A stretch of 64,000 bases of DNA from Candidatus Nitricoxidireducens bremensis (GTDB taxonomy: Bacteria; Pseudomonadota; Gammaproteobacteria; Burkholderiales; Rhodocyclaceae): assembly GCA_030247725.1 (NCBI GenBank), contig JAOTRT010000002.1, positions 372,001 through 436,000 on the forward strand, read 5' to 3'. Every line of letters starts with the position of its first letter. Within the stretch, counting starts at the first letter, position 1. Position numbers and translations under genes: made by a program. The notes below the pieces were generated by a model. The model worked only from the letters and a program-made list of their open reading frames with translations. It was not told the DNA's origin and did no database searches. This document shows positions 1-8,094 of the stretch, piece after piece.

Positions 1-1954
1 GGTGCAGCAGGACGATGGCTTCCTTCGCCCCCTCGCGCGGCCGGTCGGCGATGGCGAAGAGGGCGACGCAGCGGTGGCCGAGGGCGACGAACACCGGCGT
101 CTTGCCCTGGGCGGCGAAGGCGTCGGCCTGCTCGCTCTGGCGTTCGATGGAGATGCCGGCCGCCTCCAGCAGGGCAGCGTTGCCGATCAGCACTTCGCCG
201 GCCTCCGCGTGGGCGCGCACGCCCCGGCCGGGCCAGGCTTCGAAGTCGGCCACCGGCGTGGGCTCGATGCCGCGGGAGCGGCAGTAGGCGTTCATGGCCT
301 TCGCCAGGAAGTGCTCGGAATGGGCCTCGACCCCGGCCACGAGACCGAGGACCTTGGTCTCCGCCGTGCCCTTGACGGCGACGAAATCGGTGACGACGGG
401 CTTGCCCTCGGTGATGGTGCCGGTCTTGTCGAACACCAGGGTGGTGAGCTTGGATGCCGTTTCCAGGGCCTCGCCGTTGCGGATGTAGATGCCGCGCCGG
501 GCGGCCTGGCCGGTGCCCACCATGATGGCGGTCGGCGTGGCGAGCCCGAGGGCGCAGGGACAGGCGATCAGCAGCACGGCGACGGCGTGGGCCAGGGCCC
601 GGGACGCCGGATGTCCGGCCAGCAGCCAGCCGCCGAAGGTGGCCGCCGCGACGACGCCGACGGCCGGCACGAAGCGCGCCGAAATGCGGTCCGCCAGCTT
701 CTGCACCGGCAGCTTGCTGCCCTGGGCGTGGTCCACCAGCTTGACGATGCCGGCGAGCACCGTGTTGCCGCCGATGGCGGTGACCCGCAGGGTGAAGGCG
801 CCGTTGCCGTTGATGCAGCCGCCCACGACGGCATCGCCCGGCCCCTTGGCGACGGGCAGGGATTCGCCGGTGAGCATGGATTCGTCCACGCTCGATCCGC
901 CTTCGAGGACGACGCCGTCGGTCGGCACCTTGTCGCCGGGACGCACGCGCAGCACGTCGCCGAGTTGCACGTCGTCGATGGGCACAGTCTCGTCGCCGGC
1001 GGCAGTGATGCGGATCGCCGTCTCGGGCTGGAGTTCGATGAGCTTGCGGATGGCTTCCGACGCCTTGCCCTTGGCGCGCTCTTCCATATAGCGGCCCAAC
1101 AGCACGAAGGCGACGATGCCGGCGGCCGACTCGAAATAGACGTGGTGATGCGTGCGCAGGGCGCCGGGCAGGCTGTAGGCGTAGGCGGCGCCGGCGCCGA
1201 CGGCGATCAGCGTGTCCATGTTGGCCTCGCGCTGCTGCGCCAGGGCCCAGGCCTTCTTGAAGATGTCGCTGCCGCTGCCGAACAGGACGGCGGAGGACAG
1301 GGCCAGCTCCATGAGGCGCAGGACCGGGGACTGGTGCATCAGCATGCCCGACACCATCACCGGCGCCGTGAGCCAGGCGGCCTGGATCACGCGTCGCTTC
1401 GCCTCGGCCAGCCGGGCCTTCTCGCGCTCAACCAGCAGGCGGCGCTGGGCCAGGGTGTCCATGGGGCGCGGCTCGTAGCCCATGCGCTTCACCAGGGCGA
1501 AGACGTCGTCGCGGGCCAGTTGGCCGCGCACCGTCGCCGTCTGGGCGGCGAAGTTCACGCTGGCGCCGGCAATGCGCGGGTCCCGGTTGAGGGACATTTC
1601 GATCAGGGCCGCGCAGGAGGCGCAGGTCATGCCCTCCACAGCGACGTTGCATTCCTGCACCGGGCCGTCGGCCACGGGAGCGGCAGGGGGTGGCGGAGGC
1701 GGGGCGGAGGCGATGTTGCCGATGACGGCGTCGGCCAGGGCCAGCAGCCGTTCCTCGGCCAGTTCGGCCGGCGCGTAGTGGAGGGTGACCGAGCCGATGT
1801 CCGGCACGATGCGCACGTCCTTCACGGCGCCATGCTTGCGCAGCAGGATTTCCAGCAGGTAGCAGCGCTCCTGCTGCTTCACCAGCGCCGGCGCCACGAG
1901 GCGCAAGCGCCGGGTCAGGCGATGGGCGATGCGGAAGTTGCGCGGCTCCGTCAC
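1..1954 (-). CDS. Copper-translocating P1B-type ATPase (C-terminus cut by window edge)
   Basis: Inner-membrane heavy-metal pump that moves Cu(I) out of the cytoplasm, either for detoxification (CopA) or to metallate periplasmic cuproproteins (CtpA/CcoI type). Seen: GTG start at 1954 overlapping the previous stop as GTGA; a degenerate HMA-like segment at residues ~5-70; a true HMA motif GMTCASC near residue 107; the membrane Cys-Pro-Cys at residues 465-467; and the phosphorylation loop DKTGT with Asp at 509. The CPC motif and CxxC HMA domain are diagnostic of Cu+ transport in P1B ATPases. At least 651 residues are present; the ATP-binding end is missing. It is the last visible gene of the SCO/ABC/TlpA operon, which favours a cuproprotein-assembly role over simple resistance; that is inference. 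Confidence 0.93.
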   Translation of the reverse strand, partial: MTEPRNFRIAHRLTRRLRLVAPALVKQQERCYLLEILLRKHGAVKDVRIVPDIGSVTLHYAPAELAEERLLALADAVIGNIASAPPPPPPAAPVADGPVQECNVAVEGMTCASCAALIEMSLNRDPRIAGASVNFAAQTATVRGQLARDDVFALVKRMGYEPRPMDTLAQRRLLVEREKARLAEAKRRVIQAAWLTAPVMVSGMLMHQSPVLRLMELALSSAVLFGSGSDIFKKAWALAQQREANMDTLIAVGAGAAYAYSLPGALRTHHHVYFESAAGIVAFVLLGRYMEERAKGKASEAIRKLIELQPETAIRITAAGDETVPIDDVQLGDVLRVRPGDKVPTDGVVLEGGSSVDESMLTGESLPVAKGPGDAVVGGCINGNGAFTLRVTAIGGNTVLAGIVKLVDHAQGSKLPVQKLADRISARFVPAVGVVAAATFGGWLLAGHPASRALAHAVAVLLIACPCALGLATPTAIMVGTGQAARRGIYIRNGEALETASKLTTLVFDKTGTITEGKPVVTDFVAVKGTAETKVLGLVAGVEAHSEHFLAKAMNAYCRSRGIEPTPVADFEAWPGRGVRAHAEAGEVLIGNAALLEAAGISIERQSEQADAFAAQGKTPVFVALGHRCVALFAIADRPREGAKEAIVLLH

Positions 1955-2610
1955 TTCTTGGCCGCCTGCTTGCGGTAGCGCACCAGCAGGAAGACGAGAT
2001 AGAAGACCGTCAGCCAGGCGTTGCGGTACTTGAGCGGGTCCTTGAGCCAACGCTGGGAGATCAGTTCCCAGTGGGCCTTGATGAGATAGAAGGCGACGAG
2101 GTCGTTGAGGAAGTTGATGATCGCCTTCTCGGTGAGCGCACTGGCGATCACGGGTTGCAGCTTGGCCTGCAGCGAGCCCTCGGGTGGCGTAACACCGGGA
2201 TTGCGCAGCACGTCGAGGGCCGCGTTGACCCGCACTGCCAGGGCCCGCACCGCTTCCCGCACGCGCAGGCCGACATCCTGGGGCTGAGTGCCGGCAGTCG
2301 CCTCACCCTCCGCCGCGGCATCCGGCGCCGCGGCCTGGACGGCAGGCAGATGGGGCGCCACCGCCGCGATCAGTTCCTTGAGCTGGCGCGCCACCTGGCC
2401 GACGCTGCAGACATGGGCATCGAAGCGAATCGACAAACGCCGCGACGCCAGGTCGAAGTCGACGCGATAGACGCCCTCCACTTCCCGCAGGCTGGCGTCC
2501 ACGAGACCCGCGGTCTGGGCGTGGCACAACTCCGGCGGCAATTCGAGGCGCAGATGCCCGGCCTCCCGGTGGCGGACGGCGACGCGGCCCGCCAGTTCCT
2601 CAGCGTTCAT
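1951..2610 (-). CDS. HMA-like membrane-anchored protein of unknown function
   Basis: A 219-residue protein. Residues ~15-75 have the beta-alpha-beta pattern of an HMA ferredoxin-like fold but lack the CxxC metal site; the only cysteines there are isolated. A low-complexity Ala/Pro linker follows, then an amphipathic stretch and one likely membrane segment near the C-terminus (around residues 195-210, ending in RYRKQAAKK). ATG at 2610. Its stop overlaps the GTG of the copper ATPase, so the two are translationally coupled. This looks like an accessory or partner of the pump, perhaps a detached regulatory HMA domain. No characterised homologue is recognised. Confidence 0.75.
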   Translation of the reverse strand: MNAEELAGRVAVRHREAGHLRLELPPELCHAQTAGLVDASLREVEGVYRVDFDLASRRLSIRFDAHVCSVGQVARQLKELIAAVAPHLPAVQAAAPDAAAEGEATAGTQPQDVGLRVREAVRALAVRVNAALDVLRNPGVTPPEGSLQAKLQPVIASALTEKAIINFLNDLVAFYLIKAHWELISQRWLKDPLKYRNAWLTVFYLVFLLVRYRKQAAKK

Positions 2611-2623
2611 ACGGCATCCAAGC

Positions 2624-2986
2624 TCAGGCCGCGTCGGCCGGCTTGCCCGCCTGGGCTTCGGTTTCCTGGGCCTCGGCGACGAGGTCGTTGAGGTTTTCCT
2701 TCTGCTCCAGGACGAAATCCTTGCCCATGCCCGTGGCCTTGGTCACGGCGAGCACGATCTCCTTCTGGTACTTGTGCAGCAGGTAACCGGCGGCAAGCCC
2801 GCCCGCCAGCAGCACCAGCGGATTGCGCAGCAAGGTCCCGCCCACCAGCCCGCGGCCGGCGGCGAAGCCGGTGGCGGCCATCATGGCGCCGTGGGCCATG
2901 GGGTTGGACATCATGTTGCCCATCATTCCCCCCATCATGCCGGGCATCTGGCCGGCGGCGTGTTTTGCGGCTTCTTCCATCAACAT
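2624..2986 (-). CDS. Methionine-rich small membrane protein
   Basis: A 120-residue protein with a striking Met/Gly/His-rich stretch at residues ~14-36 (several MM pairs plus His), followed by a glycine-rich hydrophobic segment around residues 47-68 that is probably one membrane span, and a charged C-terminal helix. Met clusters of this kind bind Cu(I) in periplasmic copper proteins, so copper handling is plausible given the neighbouring copper ATPase. ATG at 2986 is preceded by a GGGAG ribosome-binding site 6 bases upstream. No named family is recognised. Confidence 0.75.
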   Translation of the reverse strand: MLMEEAAKHAAGQMPGMMGGMMGNMMSNPMAHGAMMAATGFAAGRGLVGGTLLRNPLVLLAGGLAAGYLLHKYQKEIVLAVTKATGMGKDFVLEQKENLNDLVAEAQETEAQAGKPADAA

Positions 2987-2998
2987 GGCAATCTCCCT

Positions 2999-3184
2999 TT
3001 AGGACTTCGTATCGGCATTCTGGCCCGCCCCGGAGGGCGTTTCATTGATCTGGTGCAACATTTGGTAAATCCCCTTGCAGCCCTCGCAACAGAACTCGAA
3101 GGTCTTCTGCGGTGTAACGAGGGCAAACGGCTTGACGCCCACCGGCAGGGCGCAAAGCTCGCAGGGCTTGTTCGGATCGCTCAC
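2999..3184 (-). CDS. Cys-rich metal-binding mini-protein (ATPase-associated zinc-ribbon/TRASH type)
   Basis: A 61-residue protein starting with GTG at 3184, overlapping the previous stop as GTGA. Cysteines fall at positions 8, 11, 32, 33 and 36 (CxxC...CCxxC). This pattern is known as the N-terminal metal-binding domain of CcoI/FixI-type copper ATPases; here it is free-standing two genes upstream of an HMA-like protein and three upstream of the ATPase. It is too short for an enzyme, so a soluble metal shuttle or sensor domain is the simplest reading. Its separation from the pump looks like a gene-fission arrangement. Confidence 0.78.
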   Translation of the reverse strand: MSDPNKPCELCALPVGVKPFALVTPQKTFEFCCEGCKGIYQMLHQINETPSGAGQNADTKS

Positions 3185-3672
3185 TTCAGCAGGGCCAGCG
3201 CATGGCGCTCGAAAGTGGCCTCGTCGGCCTCGCCGACGACCTTGGCGCGCACGATGCCCTTGGCGTCAACGAAATAGGTGGTGGGCAGGCCGACGACGCC
3301 GTACTGCTTGGCGATGGCGGACTTCTCGTCCAGCAGGGCCGGATAGGTGATGCCGATCTTCTTGACGAAGGCTTCCACCGTGGCCTTGTCCTGGCCGGCG
3401 TTGATGGCCAGCACCTCCAGGCCCTTGGCCTTGTGGCGCTGGAACACGGCCTCGATGGCCTGCATCTCGCCCTCGCAGAACTTGCAGTAGTCGGCCCAGA
3501 AGCGGATCACCACGGGCTTGCCGGCGTAGGCAGCCGGGAAGTGGGCCGGACCGCCGTCGAGGCGATAGGTCTGGAAGGTGGGGGCCATGCCGCCGACGTT
3601 CAGCTTGGCGGCCGGTTCGCCGCCTCCGCAGGCGGTCAGGGCGAGGGCGAGAAGGAGGATGTAGGGCTTCAT
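3181..3672 (-). CDS. TlpA/ResA-like thioredoxin-fold lipoprotein
   Basis: A 163-residue periplasmic redoxin. The N-terminus is a lipoprotein signal with lipobox LTAC and Cys15 as the lipidated residue. The active site is Cys63-x-x-Cys66 (CKFC), and the cis-proline loop VGLPTTY is visible near the end of the fold. TlpA-type proteins reduce the Cys ligands of CuA sites or SCO proteins, or apo-cytochrome c. ATG at 3672 overlaps the upstream stop (ATGA) and its own stop overlaps the next GTG. The pairing with an SCO protein at the head of the same operon suggests a joint role in CuA or other cuproprotein maturation (inference). Confidence 0.9.
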   Translation of the reverse strand: MKPYILLLALALTACGGGEPAAKLNVGGMAPTFQTYRLDGGPAHFPAAYAGKPVVIRFWADYCKFCEGEMQAIEAVFQRHKAKGLEVLAINAGQDKATVEAFVKKIGITYPALLDEKSAIAKQYGVVGLPTTYFVDAKGIVRAKVVGEADEATFERHALALLK

Positions 3673-4667
3673 TCGATGAGGATCAGGTTGGAACGCAGGA
3701 TCATAACCGAGGCGACAGCCGCGAACAGCAGGAAGCCCCAGGCCGCCACCGCCGCCAGGCGTCCGGTGACGGCGGGGATCACCGCCGCCAGGCTCGCCAC
3801 GCGCCGGAAGGGCTGGATGGCGCCGACGGAAAGACCCGCCGCCGTGGCCGCGAACAGGGGCACGTAGAGCCAGTAGCCCTGCCAGTCGTACTCGGGCTTG
3901 AGGATGCAGAAGGGGCAGTGGTGGTGGGGGTGCTCGTAGATGTAGAGCGACAGGAAGGAGAGCGTGCCGGCGATGGCGGCGGCGAAGGCCACGGCGCTCG
4001 CTGCGGCGGTCGCGTAGCCGAACGTACGGTGCCAGGCGGTATGGCCGGCGGCGGCGATGGCGATGCCCAGGGCCGCGTAGAAGCCGATCAGGGCGGGCTT
4101 GGCCGGCAGGGCCGAGAGGTCGCCCGACAGGCCCTTGGCCTCCCCCGAGAACAGGCTGCCGCAGCAGGAGGTGATGACGTCCGCCTGCAGGTTGGCGAAG
4201 TACTGCCACTGCAGCCCCAGCACCGTCGCCAGCACCGGCAGCAGGGCGACCAGCAGGCCGTACTTGATCTTCACCAGCGGGTAGTCCCGGCCCCGGGTGT
4301 CCACATGGTTGACCGCCAGCCACATGGCGGCGAGGAAGAACAGGGCCATCTGGGCCAGCAGGGCGGGGAAGCCGTAGGCATTGGCGTTGAGGGTGCCGAC
4401 GGCGCACATGGCGCCGACGAACATGACTGCCATGCGGTCGGCGTTGAAGACGAACAGCAGCAGGGCCACGAGCTGGATCGCCAGCACGAAGGTCACCAGG
4501 GTGGAAAAGAGATAGGTGCGGCGCTCCAGGGCAAGCTGGAGTTCCGAGCCGCTGCGGATGTCCCAGCGGCGGATCACTTGCACCGCGAAGGGCGCAGCAG
4601 CCGCCAGCATCGCCACCCCCAAGGCCGAAGCCATTAACAGCGCGATGATGGCGGGCTGGAACAGCAC
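3669..4667 (-). CDS. Polytopic membrane protein with Cys/His clusters
   Basis: About 332 residues starting at GTG 4667, two bases after the ABC ATPase stop. It is largely hydrophobic, with roughly eight predicted membrane spans. Two features stand out: a CC pair in a loop near the middle, and a tight cluster HPHHHCPFC near residue 250 that could bind copper or another soft metal, or be redox active. It follows the ABC ATPase and precedes the TlpA-like lipoprotein, overlapping it by four bases. It may be a second permease subunit or a thiol/metal relay; no characterised family is recognised. The longer upstream reading frame lies inside the ABC gene and is not credible. Confidence 0.8.
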   Translation of the reverse strand: MLFQPAIIALLMASALGVAMLAAAAPFAVQVIRRWDIRSGSELQLALERRTYLFSTLVTFVLAIQLVALLLFVFNADRMAVMFVGAMCAVGTLNANAYGFPALLAQMALFFLAAMWLAVNHVDTRGRDYPLVKIKYGLLVALLPVLATVLGLQWQYFANLQADVITSCCGSLFSGEAKGLSGDLSALPAKPALIGFYAALGIAIAAAGHTAWHRTFGYATAAASAVAFAAAIAGTLSFLSLYIYEHPHHHCPFCILKPEYDWQGYWLYVPLFAATAAGLSVGAIQPFRRVASLAAVIPAVTGRLAAVAAWGFLLFAAVASVMILRSNLILIE

Positions 4668-4669
4668 GG

Positions 4670-5344
4670 TCAGCCTTCGACGATGCGCCCGTCGCGCATA
4701 TTGACGACGCGATGGACGGTGGACGATTCCACCACGAGCGGGTCGTGGCTGGTGAGCAGCACCGTGCGGCCCTCGGCGTTCAACTCGGCGAGGATGTCCA
4801 TGAACTGCTTGGAAAGCGCCGTGTCCAGGTTGGCCGTCGGCTCGTCGGCGATCACCACCTCCGGGTCGTTCACCAGGGCGCGGGCGATGGCGACGCGCTG
4901 CTGCTCGCCGCCCGAGAGCCACTCGACGCGGGCGGCGGCGCGGTGGCCGAGCTTGAGGCGTTCCAGCAGGGCGGCGGCCTTCTCGCGCACCTCGCGATGG
5001 GGCTGGCCCGTGGGCGCGGCGGGCAGCATCACGTTGTCGATGGCCGTAAGGCCCTTGATGAGGTTGAACTGCTGGAAGACGAAGCCGAAGCTCTGGCGCC
5101 GGATCTCGGTGAGGAAGCGCTCGGGCAGACCGGAGATGTCCTCGCCCTTGAGCTTCACGCGGCCGGCCGTGGGCCGCGCCAGGCAGCCGACGATGGTCAG
5201 CATGGTGGTCTTGCCCGAGCCGCTGGGGCCCCGCAGGGCCGTCACTTTCTTCGCCTCGACGGCCAGGTCGATGCCGTTCAGGGCCCAGTACTCGTTGGGC
5301 TTGCCCTCGTTGAAGGCCTTCTTGATGGAAGTCAGTTCAATCAT
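4670..5344 (-). CDS. ABC transporter ATP-binding protein (MacB/LolD-like)
   Basis: A 224-residue nucleotide-binding subunit. Walker A is at residues 39-46 (GPSGSGKT), the signature LSGGEQQR at 143-150 and Walker B/ADEPT at 166-170; the spacing and sequence are those of the MacB/LolD/FtsE group that partners with FtsX-fold permeases. ATG at 5344 has a GGAG ribosome-binding site 7 bases upstream, so the longer frame is rejected. The partner permease lies upstream in the same orientation at 5760-6893, but separated by a 415-base repeat-rich spacer. Proteins of this group usually act as mechanotransmitters on periplasmic partners, not as classical importers. Confidence 0.93.
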   Translation of the reverse strand: MIELTSIKKAFNEGKPNEYWALNGIDLAVEAKKVTALRGPSGSGKTTMLTIVGCLARPTAGRVKLKGEDISGLPERFLTEIRRQSFGFVFQQFNLIKGLTAIDNVMLPAAPTGQPHREVREKAAALLERLKLGHRAAARVEWLSGGEQQRVAIARALVNDPEVVIADEPTANLDTALSKQFMDILAELNAEGRTVLLTSHDPLVVESSTVHRVVNMRDGRIVEG

Positions 5345-5759
5345 GTCGGTGCTCCATGACGCTGCGCGTCTTCCGCGACGCATGAGGCGTGAGTGTTGCG
5401 GAGCACGTCAAGGACGGCGGGTATCCGACTCCGAACAAGATTCCGCATCCGACGGCACCAGCTGCGGAGCACGCCAAGGACGGCGGGTATCCGACTCCCT
5501 CCATGTCCTCCGGGCCGAAAGAGCACCGGCCCTCCCCCTTTACTTCCGGGAGTCGGATACCCGCCATCCTTGGCCGGATACGTCGGTGGTTTGAGACGGG
5601 CAAACACCCACCGCGGCATCGGCTCGGGCCGGTGGGGTGCCCTGCTCCGCGTAAGTAAAGAAGGAGGAGCCGGCCGCAGGCCGGCGACGGGTGACATGGA
5701 GCGGGGCAGGGCACCCCACCGGCCCGAGCGCGCAAGAGGAGCCGGGGAAGAGCGGGGCA
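5345..5759. repeat. Repeat-rich intergenic spacer inside the SCO/ABC operon
   Basis: No credible gene. Seen directly: a 35-base unit at 5398-5432 repeated at 5464-5498 with one mismatch; an inverted copy of its 3' 26 bases at 5549-5574 with one mismatch; a second, unrelated inverted repeat with 29-base arms at 5622-5650 and 5701-5729 (one mismatch, 50-base loop); and a small GC-rich hairpin within that loop at 5669-5685. A weaker inverted similarity links 5527-5548 with 5651-5673. The layout resembles a REP/BIME or MITE-like composite placed between two genes normally adjacent. The folded RNA could alter relative expression of permease and ATPase. Confidence 0.85.
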
Positions 5760-6893
5760 TCATGCGCGCATCACCGCATCCGGGTCCGTCGTCGCCGCGC
5801 GCCAGATGGGCACCAGCACGGCCGCCGTATAGGGCACGACGGTGAAGAAGAACAGGGTCGCCACCGCCAGGCCGTCGATGGCCGGCGTCAGGGAGAAGCG
5901 CGGATAGAGCACGGCCCAGCCCTTGAGCACCGGCTCGAAAAGGGCGGCGTCGAAGCGGAACACGTGCAGGTAGGCGCCCACGTAGCCGAGCAGGAAGGCG
6001 GCCAGGGACACCAGGGTCCCTTCCCAGAACTTCATCTTGATGACGTCGCCGGTCTCCCAGCCGATGGCCTTGAGGATGCCGATCTCCCGCTTCTCCTCGG
6101 CCGAGAGACCGGAGGCCTTGTCCCAGGCCAGGATGGCGAAGGCGAACAGGGCGCCGGCCAGCACGGTGAGGACGATGCCCTCGCGCCAGTCGAAGATGGA
6201 GGCATAGGTGCGCAGCACCTCCTCCCGCAGGATGGGCCGCGAATCCGGCAGGGCGTTGGCGAGCTTGGCCGCCACGGTGCGTACTTCCTGGGGATTGGCC
6301 ACCGAAAGGGCGATGTCCGTGTAGTGGCCGGCCGGGTATTCGAAGAAGGCGCGGAAGTCCTGCTCGGACAGCAGCACCAGGTCGGCGCTGGCCAGCTCGG
6401 ACTTCTGGGGCAGCACGGCGCCCACGGTGAAGGCGAACAGCCGTCCCGAATAGGAGCGAAAGGACACGGTGTTGCCCGGCGCCAGGCCCCGCTCCCGCGC
6501 CAGGCCGGGGCCGATGTGCAGGGTGCCCGGCGCGATCTCGTGGCCCGGCACCATGAAGGTGTAGTTGGCCTTCACCACCGGGTCGTAGTAGTAGCCCCAG
6601 AGGCGGCCCTCCTTGGCCTGGACGCCGCGGATGCGGCCGATCCTCTCCAGGTAGCCCGGCGGGATCAGGTCGTGGCGACCCGCCACCATGCGCTGGAGGA
6701 TCACCTCGGGAGTGCCGTCCAGGATGGCCGTGGCCTCCTGGCGCAGGGCATGGACGAACAGCATGACGGAGGCCAGCACGAACACCAGCAGCCCATAGAC
6801 CGCCAGCAGGCCCAGGTTGCGGGTCTTGCGCCGCGCCAGGGACGCCAGGGTGAAATCAATCAGGCTGCGCTGTTTTTCGATCCAGGGGTTCAT
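5760..6893 (-). CDS. FtsX/MacB-type ABC transporter permease
   Basis: A 377-residue membrane protein. One membrane span lies near the N-terminus (residues ~23-47), then a periplasmic domain of about 190 residues, then three C-terminal spans, which is the FtsX/MacB/LolC plan. The cytoplasmic segment EEKREIGILKAIGW between spans is the conserved coupling helix of FtsX-like permeases that contacts the ATPase. ATG at 6893; the longer frame to 7142 runs over the neighbouring gene and is rejected. The start overlaps the end of the upstream small gene by 38 bases. It is the partner of the ATPase at 4670-5344. Confidence 0.9.
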   Translation of the reverse strand: MNPWIEKQRSLIDFTLASLARRKTRNLGLLAVYGLLVFVLASVMLFVHALRQEATAILDGTPEVILQRMVAGRHDLIPPGYLERIGRIRGVQAKEGRLWGYYYDPVVKANYTFMVPGHEIAPGTLHIGPGLARERGLAPGNTVSFRSYSGRLFAFTVGAVLPQKSELASADLVLLSEQDFRAFFEYPAGHYTDIALSVANPQEVRTVAAKLANALPDSRPILREEVLRTYASIFDWREGIVLTVLAGALFAFAILAWDKASGLSAEEKREIGILKAIGWETGDVIKMKFWEGTLVSLAAFLLGYVGAYLHVFRFDAALFEPVLKGWAVLYPRFSLTPAIDGLAVATLFFFTVVPYTAAVLVPIWRAATTDPDAVMRA

Positions 6894-7176
6894 GGGGTCG
6901 GGGAACGACGAGGGAGCCGGTGGGGAAATGCTCCAGGGCGAGGGGATGGTCCTGGAAGGCGGAATGAAGGTCGGCCTGGGTCGGGTGGCGGGTGTAGCGG
7001 GCCTCGGTGAACAGGGCGAGATCGGTGAGCCCCAGCTTCGCCGCCAGGGCGGCGGTCTCGCCGCGGAAGGGCTGGCGCTCCCGCGCCAGCCGGGCGGCAT
7101 CGGAGAAGGTGGCGGCGACGGCGGCGAAGCCCAGGGCCGCAAGGACGAAGGCGACGGCGGAGGGACGACGGGTCAA
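6856..7176 (-). CDS. Small exported protein in the SCO/ABC operon
   Basis: A 106-residue protein with a probable TTG start at 7176 overlapping the SCO stop as TTGA. Residues ~5-24 form a hydrophobic signal or anchor segment with likely processing after an AVAA-type sequence; the remainder is soluble and shows no Cys or metal motif. The 3' end overlaps the permease start by 38 bases in another frame. The tight overlaps on both sides support it as a real gene between SCO and permease. Function unknown; possibly a periplasmic partner of the FtsX-like permease. Confidence 0.65.
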   Translation of the reverse strand: MTRRPSAVAFVLAALGFAAVAATFSDAARLARERQPFRGETAALAAKLGLTDLALFTEARYTRHPTQADLHSAFQDHPLALEHFPTGSLVVPRPHEPLDRKTAQPD

Positions 7177-7742
7177 AGCAGCTTCCTCACCGCATCGACG
7201 ATCTTGTCCACCGGCGTGCCCAGATCCAGGCGGGCGGCCGGCTTGCCGTCGGGCGCCACCACATAGGTCTGGGAACTGTGGTCGACGGCGTAGCTGCCGT
7301 CGGGCCGTGTCGGCTGGCGCACGTAGCCGGCGCCGAACAGCTTCGCCACGTTTTCGATCTCCTGGGCCGTGCCGGTGACGCCGATCATCTCCGGGTGGAA
7401 GAAGGCGGTGTATTCCTTCAGCCGCTCGGGCGTATCCCGCTCCGGGTCCACGCTGACCATGACGAGGCGCACCCGCTCCCGCTCGGCCGCCGACAGCTTG
7501 TTGAGGGCCTGGCCGCCATAACTGAGGGAGGCCGGGCAGATGTCCGGACAGTTGGCATAGCCGAAGTACACCAGCAGCACCTTGCCCCGATGAACTTTGG
7601 TGTCGAAGGGACCGGCGGCGGACTGGAGGACGAAGTCGCCGCCGACCGGCGCACCGGCGGGCGGGCGGGAATCGGAACAGGCGGCCAGCAGGGCCGCGGC
7701 GGCGAGAATCAGGAAGCGGGCGATCATGGGTCGGCGGAGCAT
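7173..7742 (-). CDS. SCO1/SenC-family copper chaperone lipoprotein
   Basis: About 189 residues. Lipoprotein signal with lipobox LLAAC (Cys22 from the upstream ATG). The copper site motif Cys65-Pro-Asp-Ile-Cys69 (CxxxC) and the distal His in VDHSSQ are present, so all three Cu ligands of SCO proteins are in place. SCO proteins deliver copper to, or reduce, the CuA site of cytochrome oxidase or N2O reductase. Two ATG starts are possible (7742 and 7727); neither has a strong ribosome-binding site, and both leave an intact signal. It heads the operon that ends in the copper ATPase and begins immediately after a terminator of the upstream gene. Confidence 0.92.
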   Translation of the reverse strand: MLRRPMIARFLILAAAALLAACSDSRPPAGAPVGGDFVLQSAAGPFDTKVHRGKVLLVYFGYANCPDICPASLSYGGQALNKLSAAERERVRLVMVSVDPERDTPERLKEYTAFFHPEMIGVTGTAQEIENVAKLFGAGYVRQPTRPDGSYAVDHSSQTYVVAPDGKPAARLDLGTPVDKIVDAVRKLL

Positions 7743-7744
7743 AA

Positions 7745-7782
7745 CAAAAACGGCCGCCCCGGAAATTGACCGGAACGGCCGT
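7745..7782 (-). terminator. Rho-independent terminator of the 60-residue membrane protein gene
   Basis: On the minus strand ACGGCCG (7782-7776) pairs with CGGCCGT (7756-7750), with extra CCGG pairing inside and a short AT-rich loop, followed by five T (7750-7746). It sits 18 bases after the stop of the 7800-7982 gene and only 3 bases before the first ATG of the SCO gene, so it separates that gene from the SCO operon. Confidence 0.8.
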
Positions 7783-7799
7783 CGGAAGACGAAACCGGA

Positions 7800-7982
7800 T
7801 TAGAAGCGGTTGGCAGCCCGCATCAAGGCGCCGCGCAGGGCGATGGTCAGGCTGGAACCCAGCCCCACGCGCTGGGCCACCGCCGGCAGGATGATCAGGG
7901 AGGCCAGCGCGAAGCCCGCACCCAGCAGGAGCGAGGACATCTCGATGTCGTTACCCTGGCGGTTCGCTTGCGGCTGGCTCAT
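7800..7982 (-). CDS. 60-residue single-span membrane protein
   Basis: ATG at 7982 with GGGAG placed 7 bases upstream; the longer in-frame extension lacks a site and is rejected. Sixty residues: a polar N-terminus, one strongly hydrophobic segment at about residues 18-40, and a basic C-terminus. No family recognised. It has its own promoter region with a GCGAC-N5-GTCGC site (8048-8062) and a -10 like TAGGAT at 8018-8023, and its own terminator, so it is an independent transcription unit. It shares the regulatory site type with the three TonB receptor genes, suggesting a role in the same copper/redox response. Confidence 0.72.
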   Translation of the reverse strand: MSQPQANRQGNDIEMSSLLLGAGFALASLIILPAVAQRVGLGSSLTIALRGALMRAANRF

Positions 7983-8017
7983 GGTCGTCTCCCGGAAACG
8001 GTGTTGGCGTGGAAGGA

Positions 8018-8063
8018 ATCCTAAGCCAAACCCTGCGGCGGGAACATGCGACATGTTGTCGCA
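8018..8063 (-). promoter_or_regulatory. RegA/RoxR-type inverted site and -10 upstream of the 7982 gene
   Basis: TGCGACA-TGT-TGTCGCA at 8047-8063 is a perfect 7-base inverted repeat, read as GCGAC-N5-GTCGC (8048-8062). On the minus strand it ends 24 bases before TAGGAT (8023-8018). There is no -35 consensus at the expected place, as expected for an activator-dependent promoter. The match to the RegA/RegR consensus is by memory; binding is inferred. Confidence 0.6.
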
Positions 8064-8094
8064 GCCCCCCCCTCCCTCGAACCGCCCCCCGCCA

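Noticed and set aside
2..1978. 658-codon plus-strand open frame over the copper ATPase
   Set aside because: It is the antisense shadow of the GC-rich ATPase gene; the minus strand carries the CPC, DKTGT and HMA motifs.
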